Assembly: GCA_026983775.1 (NCBI GenBank)
Contig: JALSTK010000097.1
Coordinates: forward strand, 1 to 56,091
Direction: 5' to 3'
DNA from: Calditrichia bacterium
GTDB taxonomy: Bacteria > Calditrichota > Calditrichia > Calditrichales > Calditrichaceae
Length of the DNA: 56,091 nt
The notes beneath the pieces were generated by a model. It worked only from the letters and a program-made list of their open reading frames with translations, did not search any database and had not been told where the DNA came from. Each line of letters starts with the position of its first letter. Within the stretch, counting starts at the first letter, position 1. This document shows, in pieces, positions 44,142 through 53,742 of the stretch. Made by a program: the position numbers and the translations under genes.

Positions 44142-44321
44142 CCTGCTCTCCTTGCAATCCAAATATGATAAGGTATATTTTAAGAGCTGTTACCGGCGGA
44201 AACTGAATTGAAAACAGAACAAAAAAGGCGATGCGCATCTTGCCTGATTTGCAATGATTGCAGAGAGGTTTTTGTAAATAATATTGAAGAAAAAAGGGCT
44301 TGCAGAAAACCAGCGAACCTC

Positions 44322-44624
44322 TCAGCCGATAACAGATAGCTGTTCGTTCGAATCAGGAGGAGGGCTTCTGCCATTGATGGGGGAATAGTAATAGGCCTGT
44401 TGATATTCGTAATCGGATAATGTAATGTATATGATGACCGTATTAAGAGTAGTCAGCGAATCCAGAGCGGATGGTAGCTGATCAAAATTATAGCTAATGC
44501 TAATCAGGTAGGCCGGACAATGATCATTTTCACCGGAAGCAAAGGGGTGGTTATGCATATTGCTCCCGGCCACGACAATGTATAGAAAGGAAAGAGTAAG
44601 GGTAGCAACAAATACTTTACGCAT
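44322..44624 (-). CDS. Small exported His/Cys-containing protein at the head of the metal cluster
   Basis: 100 residues. The N-terminus MRKVFVATLTLSFLYIVVAG is a signal peptide. The mature part begins with HNHPFASGENDHCPAYL, where three His and one Cys lie within 13 residues, a pattern that could bind a metal. The rest is beta-like and ends in a Pro/Ser-rich tail. I know no family for it. It is the first gene of the minus-strand metal cluster and lies just below the paired dyads at 44667-44717, so it may be part of the same regulon. Confidence 0.6.
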   Translation of the reverse strand: MRKVFVATLTLSFLYIVVAGSNMHNHPFASGENDHCPAYLISISYNFDQLPSALDSLTTLNTVIIYITLSDYEYQQAYYYSPINGRSPPPDSNEQLSVIG

Positions 44625-44666
44625 TACGGAACTCGTTTTATAATAATCATGTGACCGTATTTGATT

Positions 44667-44717
44667 ATTTTGTACGCTTACAAAATTTAATCATTTATTT
44701 TTGTTTATCCAAACAAA
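44667..44717. promoter_or_regulatory. Two operator-like dyads before the metal cluster
   Basis: ATTTTGTACGCTTACAAAAT at 44667-44686 is a perfect 8-base dyad with a 4-base centre, and TTTGTTTATCCAAACAAA at 44700-44717 is a perfect 7-base dyad with a 4-base centre. Their centres are 32 bases apart, about three DNA turns. They share the TTTGT...ACAAA outer motif and lie in the divergent gap between the metal cluster and the CDP-alcohol gene. The form resembles DtxR/MntR or Fur-type boxes in general shape only; the regulator is unknown. Confidence 0.55.
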
Positions 44718-44857
44718 TTAATCTAACGAGAAGGAAGCCATTCGGTTCCAAATCGAATGGAAATCAAAATTTTTTATTTTATGTTTAATTTTATTACATT
44801 TAAAATGAAACACAATTTTCGGGATTCATTCGGAGCGGAAGAGCACACAAAACCATT

Positions 44858-45490
44858 ATGCAAATCAAGTTTAAAGAATTTTTTTATATTCCCAATTTAT
44901 TAAGCATCAGCCGTATTATTTTTGTATGGCCCTTTGTGCTGCTCATCAAGCATCCTGTTACCTCCAGCCATTGGGTACTTTATTCAGTGGCATTGGTTTT
45001 GGCCAGTACCGATTTTTTAGACGGCTATTTGAGTCGTAAGCTGAATCAGGTAACGGATTTGGGCAAAGTGCTCGATCCTTTGGCCGATAAAATCGGAATG
45101 GCAGCCGTGTTTATAGCGCTTATCATCTACCGTCATTTTCCCCTGCCGGTAATTGTGTTTTTGATTTACCGGGATGTGATGATTATCCTGGGGGGATGGA
45201 TTCTAATGGGCAAAATTGGCGAACCGATACCTGCTAAGTTCTGGGGGAAAGTAAATACAACAGTCATTGCCGTGGCCGGTTTATTATTCTTATTTGATGC
45301 GCCCCGGATCGTTGTGCAAATTCTGATCGGTATTAGCTATTTCACGATTTTTATATCGGGGATCTCTTATGCTCTGCTAGGACAGAGAATTCTTTTTAAA
45401 AATAAATTACAAATTACAGGTTTTTGGATCATTCTGATTATCATCACGGGATGGGTCGGTTATTTGATTCGCAATTACCCATTTTTTTAA
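44858..45490 (+). CDS. CDP-alcohol phosphatidyltransferase (PgsA-like)
   Basis: 210 residues with about six membrane segments. The catalytic signature is complete: Asp52-xx-Asp55-Gly56-xx-Ser59-Arg60-x8-Gly69-xxx-Asp73-xxx-Asp77, with Ser in place of the usual Ala before Arg. These enzymes join a CDP-activated lipid to an alcohol. The N-terminal IPNLLSISRII is typical of phosphatidylglycerophosphate synthases, but the alcohol cannot be set from sequence. The next gene, 10 bases on, is a glycerophosphodiesterase, which agrees with phospholipid metabolism. Confidence 0.9.
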   Translation: MQIKFKEFFYIPNLLSISRIIFVWPFVLLIKHPVTSSHWVLYSVALVLASTDFLDGYLSRKLNQVTDLGKVLDPLADKIGMAAVFIALIIYRHFPLPVIVFLIYRDVMIILGGWILMGKIGEPIPAKFWGKVNTTVIAVAGLLFLFDAPRIVVQILIGISYFTIFISGISYALLGQRILFKNKLQITGFWIILIIITGWVGYLIRNYPFF

Positions 45491-45500
45491 GAAAACTGCT

Positions 45501-46217
45501 ATGTCTGTTAACATAAATCCACTTATGATTGCTCATCGGGGAGAACATATTCTTGCCCCTGAAAATACGATTCGCGCCGGCCGATTGGCTATCGAAGAAG
45601 GAGCTACCGCTCTGGAAGTCGATATCCGTCTCACGGCTGATGAACAGATTGTTCTGTTCCACGACAAAAACCTGAAACATCATTTTGGCCAAAATAAGTG
45701 GGTACACCGCTGTTCAGCAAGTTATCTTAAGAGCTTGTCCTTTAAAAAGGAACAATACAAATTTGTGGATTCAATCTGTACATTGGATGAATTCCTGGAG
45801 GAATTCCGGGGTAGCGTGCCTCTGAATCTGGATGCGAAGACCTTCATGATAAGCCCTAAACTCCTGGGCCGAAAATTGGTCCGTCTTGTCAGTGACATGA
45901 ATATGCTGGATCAGGTGTGGATTTCAGCTTTTAATCCGCTGTTTCTCAACATCATAAAATCGATCACGCCCTCGCTCAGGACGGGGTACCTGTTCAGAAA
46001 TCTTTTTCCCATACATCGTTACATAGATGGTTTTATCGAGGCCGACGCCTGGCACCCCCATCTTAATGTAATTTCCGATCGCTTTGTGGAAATAGCAATT
46101 GAGAAAGGCAAAGAGCTTTATGTCTGGACCATTAATGATCCGGTTGTGGCCGAATCCTTTCAAAAATACCATTTGCAGGGAATTATCACGGATCGGCTAT
46201 TTCGCGAGAAGGAGTAG
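45501..46217 (+). CDS. Glycerophosphodiester phosphodiesterase family protein
   Basis: 238 residues without a signal peptide, so cytosolic. The GDPD active site is visible: His12-Arg13 in MIAHRGE, Glu39 and Asp41 in LEVDIRL, and His54 in LFHDKNL. The TIM-barrel ends in VWTINDP and GIITDR, as usual. These enzymes cut glycerophosphodiesters to glycerol 3-phosphate and an alcohol. It starts 10 bases after the CDP-alcohol transferase, so one transcript probably makes both. Confidence 0.93.
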   Translation: MSVNINPLMIAHRGEHILAPENTIRAGRLAIEEGATALEVDIRLTADEQIVLFHDKNLKHHFGQNKWVHRCSASYLKSLSFKKEQYKFVDSICTLDEFLEEFRGSVPLNLDAKTFMISPKLLGRKLVRLVSDMNMLDQVWISAFNPLFLNIIKSITPSLRTGYLFRNLFPIHRYIDGFIEADAWHPHLNVISDRFVEIAIEKGKELYVWTINDPVVAESFQKYHLQGIITDRLFREKE

Positions 46218-46314
46218 TGGCTTATTGTTAAGAATTTATATATATTAACACCTTTTGAAAAATTGAACTTAAACTTGTATTAATGAATCGAATTGAGGAA
46301 TAGGAGAAGGAAAA

Positions 46315-47571
46315 ATGGTAAAGCATCATATAAAAGATCTGGGTTTGGCAGGCGAGGGGAAGAAACGCATCGAATGGGCGGATAATGATATGCCGGTATT
46401 GAAGGCCATTCGGCAGCGATTTGAAAAAGATCAGCCTTTGGCCGGAAAGAAAATGTCGGCCTGTTTACATGTGACGGCCGAAACGGCTAATCTGGCCAGG
46501 ACTTTAAAAGCCGGCGGGGCGGAGCTGGTTCTGGTGGCTTCCAATCCTTTAAGTACACAAGACGACGTGGCGGCATCACTGGTTAAAGATTATGATATTT
46601 CCGTATTCGCCATCAACGGTGAAGATCATGATACCTATTATGATCATATCAAAACAGCGATCGAACACGATCCGGTAGTCACAATGGATGACGGAGCAGA
46701 CCTGGTCTCCACTATGCATGCTTCCTATCCTGATAAATTAGCACGGATAGCAGGATCAATGGAAGAAACGACCACAGGGATCATTCGTTTACGTGCCATG
46801 CATAAGGACGGTGCCTTGAAAATTCCGGTCTTTGCCGTGAATGATGCTAAAACGAAATATCTGTTCGATAATCGATATGGCACGGGACAGTCCACGGTGG
46901 ATGGTATTATCCGGGCCACGGATTTTCTAATTGCCGGTAAACGGGTAGTCGTCGCCGGTTACGGATGGTGTGGAAAAGGGTTTGCCATGCGTATGAAGGG
47001 AATGGGGGCCAATGTAATCGTCACCGAAATAGATGCCATTAAAGCTTTGGAAGCGGCCATGGACGGTTTTCTGGTCATGCCCATGAGTGAAGCGGCAAAA
47101 ATTGGGGATCTGTTTGTAACCATAACCGGTGATATTCATGTTCTGCGTCGTGAATTTTTTGAAGTGATGAAAGATGGCGCCCTTATTGCCAACAGCGGTC
47201 ATTTTAACGTGGAAATCAATATTGATGATCTGGAAGCAATGGCCGAAGAAAAAAGATTGCAGGTTCGCAATTACGTGGATGAGTACATCATGCCGGATGG
47301 ACGACGATTATATTTACTCGCCGAAGGACGGTTGATCAATCTTGCAGCCGCGGAAGGACATCCGGCCTCTGTGATGGATATGAGCTTTGCCACCCAGGCT
47401 TTGACCACCGAATATATGGTAAGCCACAAGCTGCCAGTCGGCGTCCATGATGTACCCGAAGAGATTGAACAATGGATTGCTACCACTAAACTGGATTCCA
47501 TGGCCATTCGGATTGATACCTTAACCGAAGAGCAGAAAAAATATCTCGCTTCCTGGGAAATGGGCACCTGA
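46315..47571 (+). CDS. ahcY: Adenosylhomocysteinase
   Basis: 418 residues. It hydrolyses S-adenosylhomocysteine to adenosine and homocysteine in the methyl cycle, using bound NAD. Family marks: CLHVTAETANLARTL near residue 50, the substrate loop SMEETTTGIIRL, the NDAKTKYLFDNRYGTGQS stretch with catalytic Lys and Asp, the NAD fold VAGYGWCGKGFA, NSGHFNVEI and the His-containing GHPASVMDMSFA. It lacks the insert of plant-type enzymes and ends in YLASWEMGT, as in the archaeal/thermophile-like forms. GGAGAAGG is upstream of the ATG. A terminator follows. Confidence 0.97.
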   Translation: MVKHHIKDLGLAGEGKKRIEWADNDMPVLKAIRQRFEKDQPLAGKKMSACLHVTAETANLARTLKAGGAELVLVASNPLSTQDDVAASLVKDYDISVFAINGEDHDTYYDHIKTAIEHDPVVTMDDGADLVSTMHASYPDKLARIAGSMEETTTGIIRLRAMHKDGALKIPVFAVNDAKTKYLFDNRYGTGQSTVDGIIRATDFLIAGKRVVVAGYGWCGKGFAMRMKGMGANVIVTEIDAIKALEAAMDGFLVMPMSEAAKIGDLFVTITGDIHVLRREFFEVMKDGALIANSGHFNVEINIDDLEAMAEEKRLQVRNYVDEYIMPDGRRLYLLAEGRLINLAAAEGHPASVMDMSFATQALTTEYMVSHKLPVGVHDVPEEIEQWIATTKLDSMAIRIDTLTEEQKKYLASWEMGT

Positions 47572-47609
47572 TCTGAAAAGGGAACCCGTTAGTTGATGTT
47601 GAACTTAAG

Positions 47610-47647
47610 ATCCGGTAATCATATAGTATGGTTGCCGGATTCTTTTA
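47610..47647 (+). terminator. Rho-independent terminator of ahcY
   Basis: ATCCGGTAATC (47610-47620) pairs with GGTTGCCGGAT (47630-47640) with two wobble pairs, then TCTTTTA. It lies 39 bases after ahcY and 23 bases before the start of typA, so typA needs its own promoter or some readthrough. Confidence 0.8.
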
Positions 47648-47669
47648 TATAAGAAATGAGAAGGAAACA

Positions 47670-49493
47670 ATGAAAGCTGAAAATATTCGTAATATTGCCA
47701 TCATCGCTCACGTGGATCATGGCAAAACCACTTTGGTGGATGAATTGTTAAAACAAACCCATGTATTCAGAGACAATCAAAAAGTCCGGGAGCGCTTCCT
47801 GGATTCGAACGATCTGGAGCGGGAACGGGGTATAACGATTTTTTCCAAAAATATTTCCATTCGTTATCATGATTTTAAAATAAATCTGATCGACACACCG
47901 GGGCATGCCGATTTTAGCGGAGAGGTAGAACGTGTTTTAAAAATGGCCGACGGAGTCCTTCTGTTGGTTGATGCTTTCGAGGGAACCATGCCTCAGACCC
48001 GGTTTGTGCTCCAAAAGGCCATGTTGTTGCATTTAAAGCCGATTGTCGTCATCAATAAAATGGATCGGCCGCAAGCCCGTCCTAAAGAAGTATTAGACGA
48101 AGTATATGATCTGTTTATCGATCTTGGGGCCGATGATGATCAGCTCGAGTTCTCGGTAATTTACAGTTCTGCCCGGGAGGGTTGGGCCAGCGAAAATCCC
48201 ATGCAAAAGAGTAAAGATATGATGCCTCTCTTAAAAGCAATGGTCAAAGATGTTCCCGCTCCGAAAATTAAACAAGGAACCTTGCAATTACAGGTTACAA
48301 CCATAGATTATTCAACCTATGTGGGCCGGATCGGTATAGGAAGAGTGTATCGGGGCTACGTACAGGTAGACAAACCTTATAAAATTGTACGTCGTGACGG
48401 CAGCTTTAAGGATGTTCGGATTAAACAGCTCTTTACTTTCGAGGGCCTGTCCCGCGAGGATCAAAAAAAAGTAAGGGCCGGTGATATTTGCGCAGTCGTG
48501 GGTATAGAAGATATTAATATCGGAGATACCATTACCGATTCTGAAAATCCCGAACCGCTGCCCATCGTTGCCGTGGATGAACCTACGATCAGCATGACTT
48601 TTACCATCAATAATTCTCCGTTTTTCGGAAAAGAAGGGAAATATGTCACCAGTCGCCATTTGCATGATCGTTTGTACCGGGAAATGGAATCGGATGTGGC
48701 TTTAAAAGTGGAAGATGGGGGAGCACCCGATATTTTCAAAGTTTCCGGGCGGGGTATTTTGCATCTTTCCATTCTGGTCGAAAACATGCGACGGGAAGGA
48801 TATGAATTCGCTGTCGGACAACCGAAAGTAATTTACAAGGAGATTGATGGGCGGAAGGCTGAACCCGTGGAAGAAATGGTTGTTGAAGTACCGGATGAAC
48901 AGGCAGGAAAGGTAATCGAGATTGTCGGGCAACGAAGAGCTGTTATGGTTCGTATGGAAGAGAAGGGATCGGTGAAAGAGATTGTTTATCACATTCCCTC
49001 GCGCGGATTGATCGGCTTAAGGAATAAATTATTGACTGCCTCTGCCGGAGAAGCGGTGATGTTTCATCGTTTTTATCAATATGAATTCTTTAAGGGGTCT
49101 ATCCCGCATCGCCAGAACGGCGTTATGATTTCAATGAGTGATGGTCCGGTTAATTCTTATGCTCTGGATAGTTTGCAGGATCGTGGAACCTTTTTTGTGA
49201 GACCCGGTGAGAATGTCTATACGGGTCAGGTGGTCGGTGAATACAATAAAGAGGGGGATATCGTTGTCAATGTCCAGAAAGCCAAGAAATTAACCAATAT
49301 GCGGGCTGCTCATGCCGACCGTGCTCTGAAGATTGCGCCCCCTTTGGATATGAGCCTTGAAGAATGCCTGGAATTCATCGATGATGACGAACTGGTAGAA
49401 ATCACTCCCAAGTCCATAAGAATTCGCAAGATCATTCTGGATGACCTGGAGCGTCGCCGGGTGAATGCCGTTAAATTAGGGAAGAAAAAGTAA
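47670..49493 (+). CDS. typA: Ribosome-associated GTPase TypA/BipA
   Basis: 607 residues from the ATG at 47670, chosen for the GAGAAGGA site; the longer frame begins inside the terminator of ahcY. The G domain has G1 [10 protein letters not shown], switch I RGITI, G3 [16 protein letters not shown] and G4 NKMDRP. Domains II and III, the EF-G-like domain V ([20 protein letters not shown]) and the TypA-specific C-terminal domain follow, including [11 protein letters not shown] and the [11 protein letters not shown]-like region near residue 545. TypA helps ribosome assembly and translation under stress such as cold. Confidence 0.96.
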   Translation: MKAENIRNIAIIAHVDHGKTTLVDELLKQTHVFRDNQKVRERFLDSNDLERERGITIFSKNISIRYHDFKINLIDTPGHADFSGEVERVLKMADGVLLLVDAFEGTMPQTRFVLQKAMLLHLKPIVVINKMDRPQARPKEVLDEVYDLFIDLGADDDQLEFSVIYSSAREGWASENPMQKSKDMMPLLKAMVKDVPAPKIKQGTLQLQVTTIDYSTYVGRIGIGRVYRGYVQVDKPYKIVRRDGSFKDVRIKQLFTFEGLSREDQKKVRAGDICAVVGIEDINIGDTITDSENPEPLPIVAVDEPTISMTFTINNSPFFGKEGKYVTSRHLHDRLYREMESDVALKVEDGGAPDIFKVSGRGILHLSILVENMRREGYEFAVGQPKVIYKEIDGRKAEPVEEMVVEVPDEQAGKVIEIVGQRRAVMVRMEEKGSVKEIVYHIPSRGLIGLRNKLLTASAGEAVMFHRFYQYEFFKGSIPHRQNGVMISMSDGPVNSYALDSLQDRGTFFVRPGENVYTGQVVGEYNKEGDIVVNVQKAKKLTNMRAAHADRALKIAPPLDMSLEECLEFIDDDELVEITPKSIRIRKIILDDLERRRVNAVKLGKKK

Positions 49494-49677
49494 AGATGTG
49501 ATGTGCGGCACGGGCGGGATACGCTGTGGGTCGGATATTAATGATTGAAATTATAATCGGTAAGGATTTTATCAAAAAGATATGTGTGACCAATTTTCTT
49601 AATCAGCGATAGCAACCTGAAAAATCTTTTTACGCTCTAAGATGATTTAATGATGCTATCCCCATGAGGAGGCTCTT

Positions 49678-51525
49678 ATGAAAGCTAAGTACTTTATTTT
49701 ATCCTATCTGTTTCTATTTGTCCTTTTCTCGTCGGGTTGGGCTCAGGCCCATTTTTCACTGGACACGACGACTTACGCTAAGGGATATACAAACGGATTG
49801 GTATTCGGAGATTTCAACAATGACGGGTATCAGGATTTTTATATTTCCAACGGCCATAATGAAGCTCCATCCAATGTAAATCATCTGTTTTTTAATAACG
49901 GAGACGGAACGTTCAGCGAACAACTATCAGCCGGTACACTGGTTACCGATGATTTTGTATCCGGGAGTTCCACGGTGGGTGACTATGATAATGACGGTTA
50001 TTTAGATATTTTTGTAGCGGAAGTATATCGCGAAAAGCCTCCTTTCGGATCTGATTATGCTACAACCTACAGCCTTTATAAAAACAATGGCGACGGAACA
50101 TTTAGCAGTGTTTCTGCAGGGGATTTAACGACTTCTACAACCGAAACAGGAGGGGGCGCTGCCTGGGCCGACTATGATAATGACGGATATCTTGATCTCG
50201 CCATAAGTACGGCACGTATTACCTTTATCGGTATTATCCTTGCAGATAGCAATGCTCTGTATCGGAATAACCAGGACGGTACCTTTGACAAGGTTTTTAA
50301 TACCTTGACTTCGGTTAAATCTCATCAGGGAGACCTTTCCTGGGCCGACTATGATAATGACGGGGATATGGATGTGGTATTTGTGGCCGGCCGTCCCAGT
50401 CAGAAAACGGTACTCTGGACGAATACCGGGACCGATTTTGACTCCTTAACGATTTTAACCGACCAGGATGCCCAGGGTGCCAGTTGGGCCGATTACGATA
50501 ATGACGGGGATCTGGATTTATTTATTACCTGTAACGGCATCAATAACGATAACCAGTATCCGGAACAAAATTTTCTTTTCAGAAATGACGGCACCGGTTT
50601 CACACAAATCCTCAGCGGTGAATTGGTCACCGATACCCTGTTTTCTTATACCAGTGCCTGGGGTGATTATGATAATGATGGGGATCTGGATGTTTATGTG
50701 GGTAACTCCGGAGGCTCCAGTGCTCCACAAACCAGCTATCTGTATGTAAATGACGGGCAGGGCAATTTTATCAAAGACACGCTTACCGTTATATCCGGTG
50801 ATTCAACTACATATGACCGAACTGCAGCCTGGGCCGATATTGACAATGACGGAGACCTGGACCTGGTCCTGGGCAGAGACGGAAGAAATCATTTGTTCCG
50901 TAATTTATTAAATAATGGTAACCATTTTATCACGATCCAATTAAGAGGGGTCAATGCAAATCGCAGTGGAATCGGCGCCAAAGTCAGGGTTAAAGCTACC
51001 ATCAACGGACAATCGGTTACCCAGTTAAGAGAAATCAGCGGACAGACGGGATTCGGCAGCCAGAACAGCCTTCGGGCTCACTTCGGACTGGGCGACGCGA
51101 CCATGGCGGACTCGATCATTGTAGAATGGCCCGGCACATCGACGGTAGATAAATTAGCTGCTGTTCCTGCCGATCAATTCCTTACGATCACAGAAGGTCA
51201 AGCCAGCTCAATCGGCGATGAAAGGAGTGCTTCGCCGCGCCAGTTTTCCTTACAGCAGAATTATCCCAATCCGTTCGGTAAAAACCGTTCACTGCGTGGA
51301 AGTCCTACAACGGTCATTCGCTATCGCTTACCGCAATTCAGCAAAGTTCAACTCACGGTGTACAATACGCTGGGCCAGAAAGTCCGCACCCTAGTAAACG
51401 AAAGACAAACGGCCGGGAAATATTCCATAACCTTTGATGCCACCGGGTTGGCGAGCGGTGTATACTACTATCGGCTGGAAGAAGGGAACAAATCCCTGAT
51501 CCGCAAAATGCTATACCTGAAATAA
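49678..51525 (+). CDS. Secreted FG-GAP/UnbV-domain protein with sorting domain
   Basis: 615 residues; GAGGAGG lies just before the ATG. Signal peptide to about residue 23. Residues of about 30-415 contain about seven calcium-binding FG-GAP/VCBS repeats of the type DYDNDGYLD (FGDFNNDGYQDFYISN, WADYDNDGYLDLAIS, WADIDNDGDLDLVLG), forming a propeller. An ASPIC/UnbV domain follows (FITIQLRG, SGIGAKVRVKA, VEWPGTSTVD). The last 90 residues are a sorting domain with NYPNPFGKNRSLRGSP and a RKMLYLK end. Probably a surface-bound adhesion or binding protein; the ligand is unknown. A terminator follows. Confidence 0.9.
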   Translation: MKAKYFILSYLFLFVLFSSGWAQAHFSLDTTTYAKGYTNGLVFGDFNNDGYQDFYISNGHNEAPSNVNHLFFNNGDGTFSEQLSAGTLVTDDFVSGSSTVGDYDNDGYLDIFVAEVYREKPPFGSDYATTYSLYKNNGDGTFSSVSAGDLTTSTTETGGGAAWADYDNDGYLDLAISTARITFIGIILADSNALYRNNQDGTFDKVFNTLTSVKSHQGDLSWADYDNDGDMDVVFVAGRPSQKTVLWTNTGTDFDSLTILTDQDAQGASWADYDNDGDLDLFITCNGINNDNQYPEQNFLFRNDGTGFTQILSGELVTDTLFSYTSAWGDYDNDGDLDVYVGNSGGSSAPQTSYLYVNDGQGNFIKDTLTVISGDSTTYDRTAAWADIDNDGDLDLVLGRDGRNHLFRNLLNNGNHFITIQLRGVNANRSGIGAKVRVKATINGQSVTQLREISGQTGFGSQNSLRAHFGLGDATMADSIIVEWPGTSTVDKLAAVPADQFLTITEGQASSIGDERSASPRQFSLQQNYPNPFGKNRSLRGSPTTVIRYRLPQFSKVQLTVYNTLGQKVRTLVNERQTAGKYSITFDATGLASGVYYYRLEEGNKSLIRKMLYLK

Positions 51526-51546
51526 GATTTTGTTTAATCTCATTAG

Positions 51547-51572
51547 GCCCGTATCCTCATACGGGCTTTTTT
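51547..51572 (+). terminator. Rho-independent terminator
   Basis: GCCCGTAT (51547-51554) pairs perfectly with ATACGGGC (51559-51566) around CCTC, followed by six T. It ends the FG-GAP protein transcript. Confidence 0.93.
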
Positions 51573-51650
51573 AAAATAATTTGATTCAATTGTTTTTATT
51601 GTTAATTTTTTTATATTTCCGTTTAAGTATCAATAATAAGGAGTGGAACA

Positions 51651-52265
51651 ATGAAAGTACATCCTATTATTCGATTAATCCCATTGACAATCATAGGCCT
51701 GCTCCTGGTGAACTGTGCCGGTCCTTCCCGAACAGTAAGCCGGATACAGGTAGATAAAACGACTGACATCAGTGGGAGATGGAATGATACGGATTCCCGT
51801 ATGACCGCTCAGGCCATGGTTAAACAGGTCTTAACCGGAGGCTGGTTACAGACTTTCATGGATGATAATGAACGTAAACCTATCCTGGTAGTGGGTAAAA
51901 TTCGCAATAAAACCAGTGAACATCTGGATACGGATTTATTTGTCAAGGATCTGGAAAAAGAGTTGATTAATTCCGGTCAGGTAACCTTTGTGGCTTCCGG
52001 TAAGGCGCGAAAAGAAGTTAGAAACGAACGATTGGATCAGCAAAGCTATTCTTCTGCAGAGACGGCGAAAGATTTGGCTAATGAACAGGCCGCCGATTTT
52101 ATTCTCCAGGGTGCGATCTATTCCATTGTAGACTCTTTTGAAGGGAAAAAAACAGTTTTATATAAAGTTGATCTCGAATTGGTCGATGTTGAATCTAGCA
52201 CGAAGGTTTGGATGGGTGATAAAAAAATTAAAAAATTCATTCAACAAGACCAATATAAGTGGTGA
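51651..52265 (+). CDS. LpoB-like lipoprotein (penicillin-binding protein activator family)
   Basis: 204 residues; AAGGAGTGG precedes the ATG. The lipobox is LLVNC at about residue 22, so it is an outer-membrane lipoprotein. The body matches LpoB/DUF3897-type proteins: DISGRWNDTDSRMTAQAM, then ILVVGKIRNKTSEH, then ADFILQGAIYSI and a KVDLELVDVES-type strand. In enterobacteria LpoB activates PBP1b. Here it is the first gene of a lipoprotein cluster with a COG3014-like gene and LPP20-like genes, the same association seen in other bacteria. Confidence 0.9.
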   Translation: MKVHPIIRLIPLTIIGLLLVNCAGPSRTVSRIQVDKTTDISGRWNDTDSRMTAQAMVKQVLTGGWLQTFMDDNERKPILVVGKIRNKTSEHLDTDLFVKDLEKELINSGQVTFVASGKARKEVRNERLDQQSYSSAETAKDLANEQAADFILQGAIYSIVDSFEGKKTVLYKVDLELVDVESSTKVWMGDKKIKKFIQQDQYKW

Positions 52266-52319
52266 TACTATCTTTTAAAAAAGGATTCTCTGTGCAATTA
52301 GGAGGTTAACCGGGGTCAA

Positions 52320-53696
52320 ATGATAAAAAAGCTACTGCTGATCGTCATACCTCTGGTGTTCGTCTGGCAATGTGCACCGAAGGTGTCTTACGTACAATAT
52401 TTTAATTCGGTTGTAAATGATCTCCAATTTGAAAATTATTCTTCCGCCCTCAAAAAAATCGATTTAGCCAAGAAGGAAAATCGCTATACCAGGAAAGAAC
52501 GGGTCCTGTATTATCTGGATAAAGGGCTTGTAGACTATTATGCCGGTGATTATAATTCCAGCATCAAATATTTGGAATCCGCAGAACAAGCCATGGAGGA
52601 ACTGTTCACCAGGAGCGTCTCGCAAATAGCCGCATCTTATCTGTTGAATGATAATGTAATGGATTATTATGGCGAAGTCTATGAAAATCTGTATGTGAAT
52701 ATATTTAAGGCTCTGGATTATCTAAACTTGAATAAAATGGATGACGCTCTGGTAGAAGCCAAACGGGCCAATCTCAAATTGCAAGAGCTGGATGAAAAAT
52801 ACGGAAAAATGGTCGATGATTTAAACAGTTCCAAAGATTCCAAAGTAAAAATAACCAAACCTGCTCAGCATTTTTATGACGATGTTCTGGCTCACTATCT
52901 AAGTTATCTTGTGTATCGCAGCGATGAAGCGGAAGACGAAGCCCTTATTTCAAAAAAGAAATTACTCCAGGCCTATGAGACCGAGAGCGATGTCTACTAT
53001 TTTGATGCCCCGCTTTTCTTAAAAAAACGGATGCCGGAATTGGAAGAGACAACGCTGGATGTGATCGCTTTTACCGGTTCGGCTCCGCGTAAAGAGGCCG
53101 TCGGTGGTTTAATTACTACCTATGACGGATATATCGGTATTTCGGACCTTAGCCAACCCATAGCCCTGCCTAATATTCCTTTCCCGGGTATGAAAGCCGG
53201 TTATCACTTTAAATTTGCTTTTCCGGTGATACAACGGGTAGGCTCAAAAATTGCCCGCATCAATATGAGGATTGACGGTAAGGATCACCCCTCGCTTTAT
53301 TTATTGGAAGATATGGGTAAGGTAGCCGAAAAAACATTCGAAACAAAGCGCAATATGATTTATATCAAAACCCTGGTACGTACCATTTCCAAAGGTTTGC
53401 TGGCCGCCGAAGCAAAGAAAAAGATGAAGAAAAAAACCAATGGTAATCTGTTTATGAATGCCTTAATCGATGCCGCTGTGGATGTCGGGGTCGATGCCAC
53501 GGAAAAGGCGGATGTTCGTTGCTGGCGGACTATGCCCGAAAATTGTTATGTGGGGGAGTATTTCTTAAATCCCGGAAATCATTCCCTAACCGTACAATTC
53601 ATGACCCGTGACGGGTTGTTGATCAAAGAAAAGAAAGTGATGAACTACCGGGTTAAAAAAGGTGTAAATATACTTGATTTCGTTTCTTTAAATTAA
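52320..53696 (+). CDS. COG3014-like TPR lipoprotein
   Basis: 458 residues. The lipobox VWQC gives a lipoprotein at Cys18. Residues of about 30-140 are TPR-like helices (LDKGLVDYYAGDYNSSIKYL, FKALDYLNLNKMDDALVEAK). The C-terminal half is a beta-rich domain. The layout and the position after an LpoB-like gene match the COG3014 group of uncharacterised lipoproteins. Function is unknown; an envelope scaffold is inference. It is 54 bases after the LpoB-like gene. Confidence 0.78.
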   Translation: MIKKLLLIVIPLVFVWQCAPKVSYVQYFNSVVNDLQFENYSSALKKIDLAKKENRYTRKERVLYYLDKGLVDYYAGDYNSSIKYLESAEQAMEELFTRSVSQIAASYLLNDNVMDYYGEVYENLYVNIFKALDYLNLNKMDDALVEAKRANLKLQELDEKYGKMVDDLNSSKDSKVKITKPAQHFYDDVLAHYLSYLVYRSDEAEDEALISKKKLLQAYETESDVYYFDAPLFLKKRMPELEETTLDVIAFTGSAPRKEAVGGLITTYDGYIGISDLSQPIALPNIPFPGMKAGYHFKFAFPVIQRVGSKIARINMRIDGKDHPSLYLLEDMGKVAEKTFETKRNMIYIKTLVRTISKGLLAAEAKKKMKKKTNGNLFMNALIDAAVDVGVDATEKADVRCWRTMPENCYVGEYFLNPGNHSLTVQFMTRDGLLIKEKKVMNYRVKKGVNILDFVSLN

Positions 53697-53742
53697 TAAA
53701 TAGTATCAAATAAAGAGCCGTTAAAATAATGAGATTGTTCCC

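Noticed and set aside
46218-46314. SAH riboswitch upstream of ahcY
   Set aside because: I looked for the conserved paired elements and found none; the leader is short and AT-rich.
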